64,000 bases of DNA, from assembly GCF_021018805.1 (NCBI RefSeq), contig NC_086283.1:14149162-14213161 (forward strand). Reading direction: 5' to 3'. Positions within the stretch are counted from its first letter, which is position 1; every line of letters begins with the position of its first letter. Made by a program: the position numbers and the translations under genes. Below are positions 63,940-64,000 of the stretch, in pieces. Below the pieces are notes generated by a model. It did not search any database. It saw only the letters and a list, made by a program, of their open reading frames with translations, and was not told where the DNA came from. Source of the DNA: Prinia subflava. Taxonomy: Eukaryota > Chordata > Aves > Passeriformes > Cisticolidae.

Positions 63940-64000
63940 GTATGAGCCTGATCTCTTTGTTTTGGAAAGTATATTTAAGTCTACCCCAGTCCTGTCTTCT
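63940..64000 (+). other. Probable start of the next FAM13A intron
   Basis: The donor GTATGA begins at 63940. The reading frame happens to remain open to the end of the window (MYEPDLFVLESIFKSTPV), so an extended exon is possible, but this stretch does not resemble the human continuation (KGLINKENTPSG). Confidence 0.6.

Noticed and set aside
1..64000. Previously undescribed multi-gene system, CRISPR array, tRNA, rRNA or snRNA genes
   Set aside because: No spaced repeats of CRISPR type, no cloverleaf or U-snRNA signatures and no operon-like coding were seen. The window is one vertebrate gene body with interspersed repeats.

Overview
This window is non-coding-rich vertebrate DNA, almost certainly from a bird. 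The evidence is several CR1 LINE fragments of different ages, two copies of an avian ERVL-type long terminal repeat, small exons with GT/AG borders inside long AT-rich introns, and one CpG island. I infer a neoavian bird, possibly a passerine; the species cannot be fixed from the sequence alone. I see no bacterial, phage or CRISPR features.

The whole window lies inside one plus-strand gene, which I recognise as FAM13A (a RhoGAP-domain protein). Five exons of the long transcript are present: 6842-7001 (end of the RhoGAP domain), 28860-29032 (linker), 52566-52607, 62197-62241 and 63760-63939 (Ser/Glu-rich and basic region). Their splice phases chain without a break, and the joined reading frame follows the FAM13A order that I know from human. 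The exons encoding the start of the RhoGAP domain lie left of the window, and the C-terminal coiled-coil exons lie to the right.

The main regulatory feature is a CpG island at about 42.79-43.86 kb in the large third intron. It carries an alternative first exon (ATG at 43373, splice donor after 43401) encoding MACEVMPLQ. Its phase fits the exon at 52566, giving MACEVMPLQSSQEDERP, the start of the RhoGAP-less short FAM13A isoform. The gene therefore appears to have two outputs here: a RhoGAP-containing long protein and a short protein driven from the internal promoter.

Layout: 1-5689 intron; 5690-6580 probable solo LTR, sense to the gene and about 260 bp upstream of the first exon; 7002-28859 intron with LTR and CR1 remnants, most of them clustered at 22.8-28.4 kb; 29033-52565 intron with a candidate alternative terminal exon (31495), the CpG island, a CR1 tail and low-complexity tracts; 52608-62196 intron with an antisense ERVL-type LTR; then the last two exons. 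Outside the exons, the open frames are short, start at random and show no family signature that I can recognise. I found no RNA genes. Several long near-perfect palindromes or hairpins are reported as findings.
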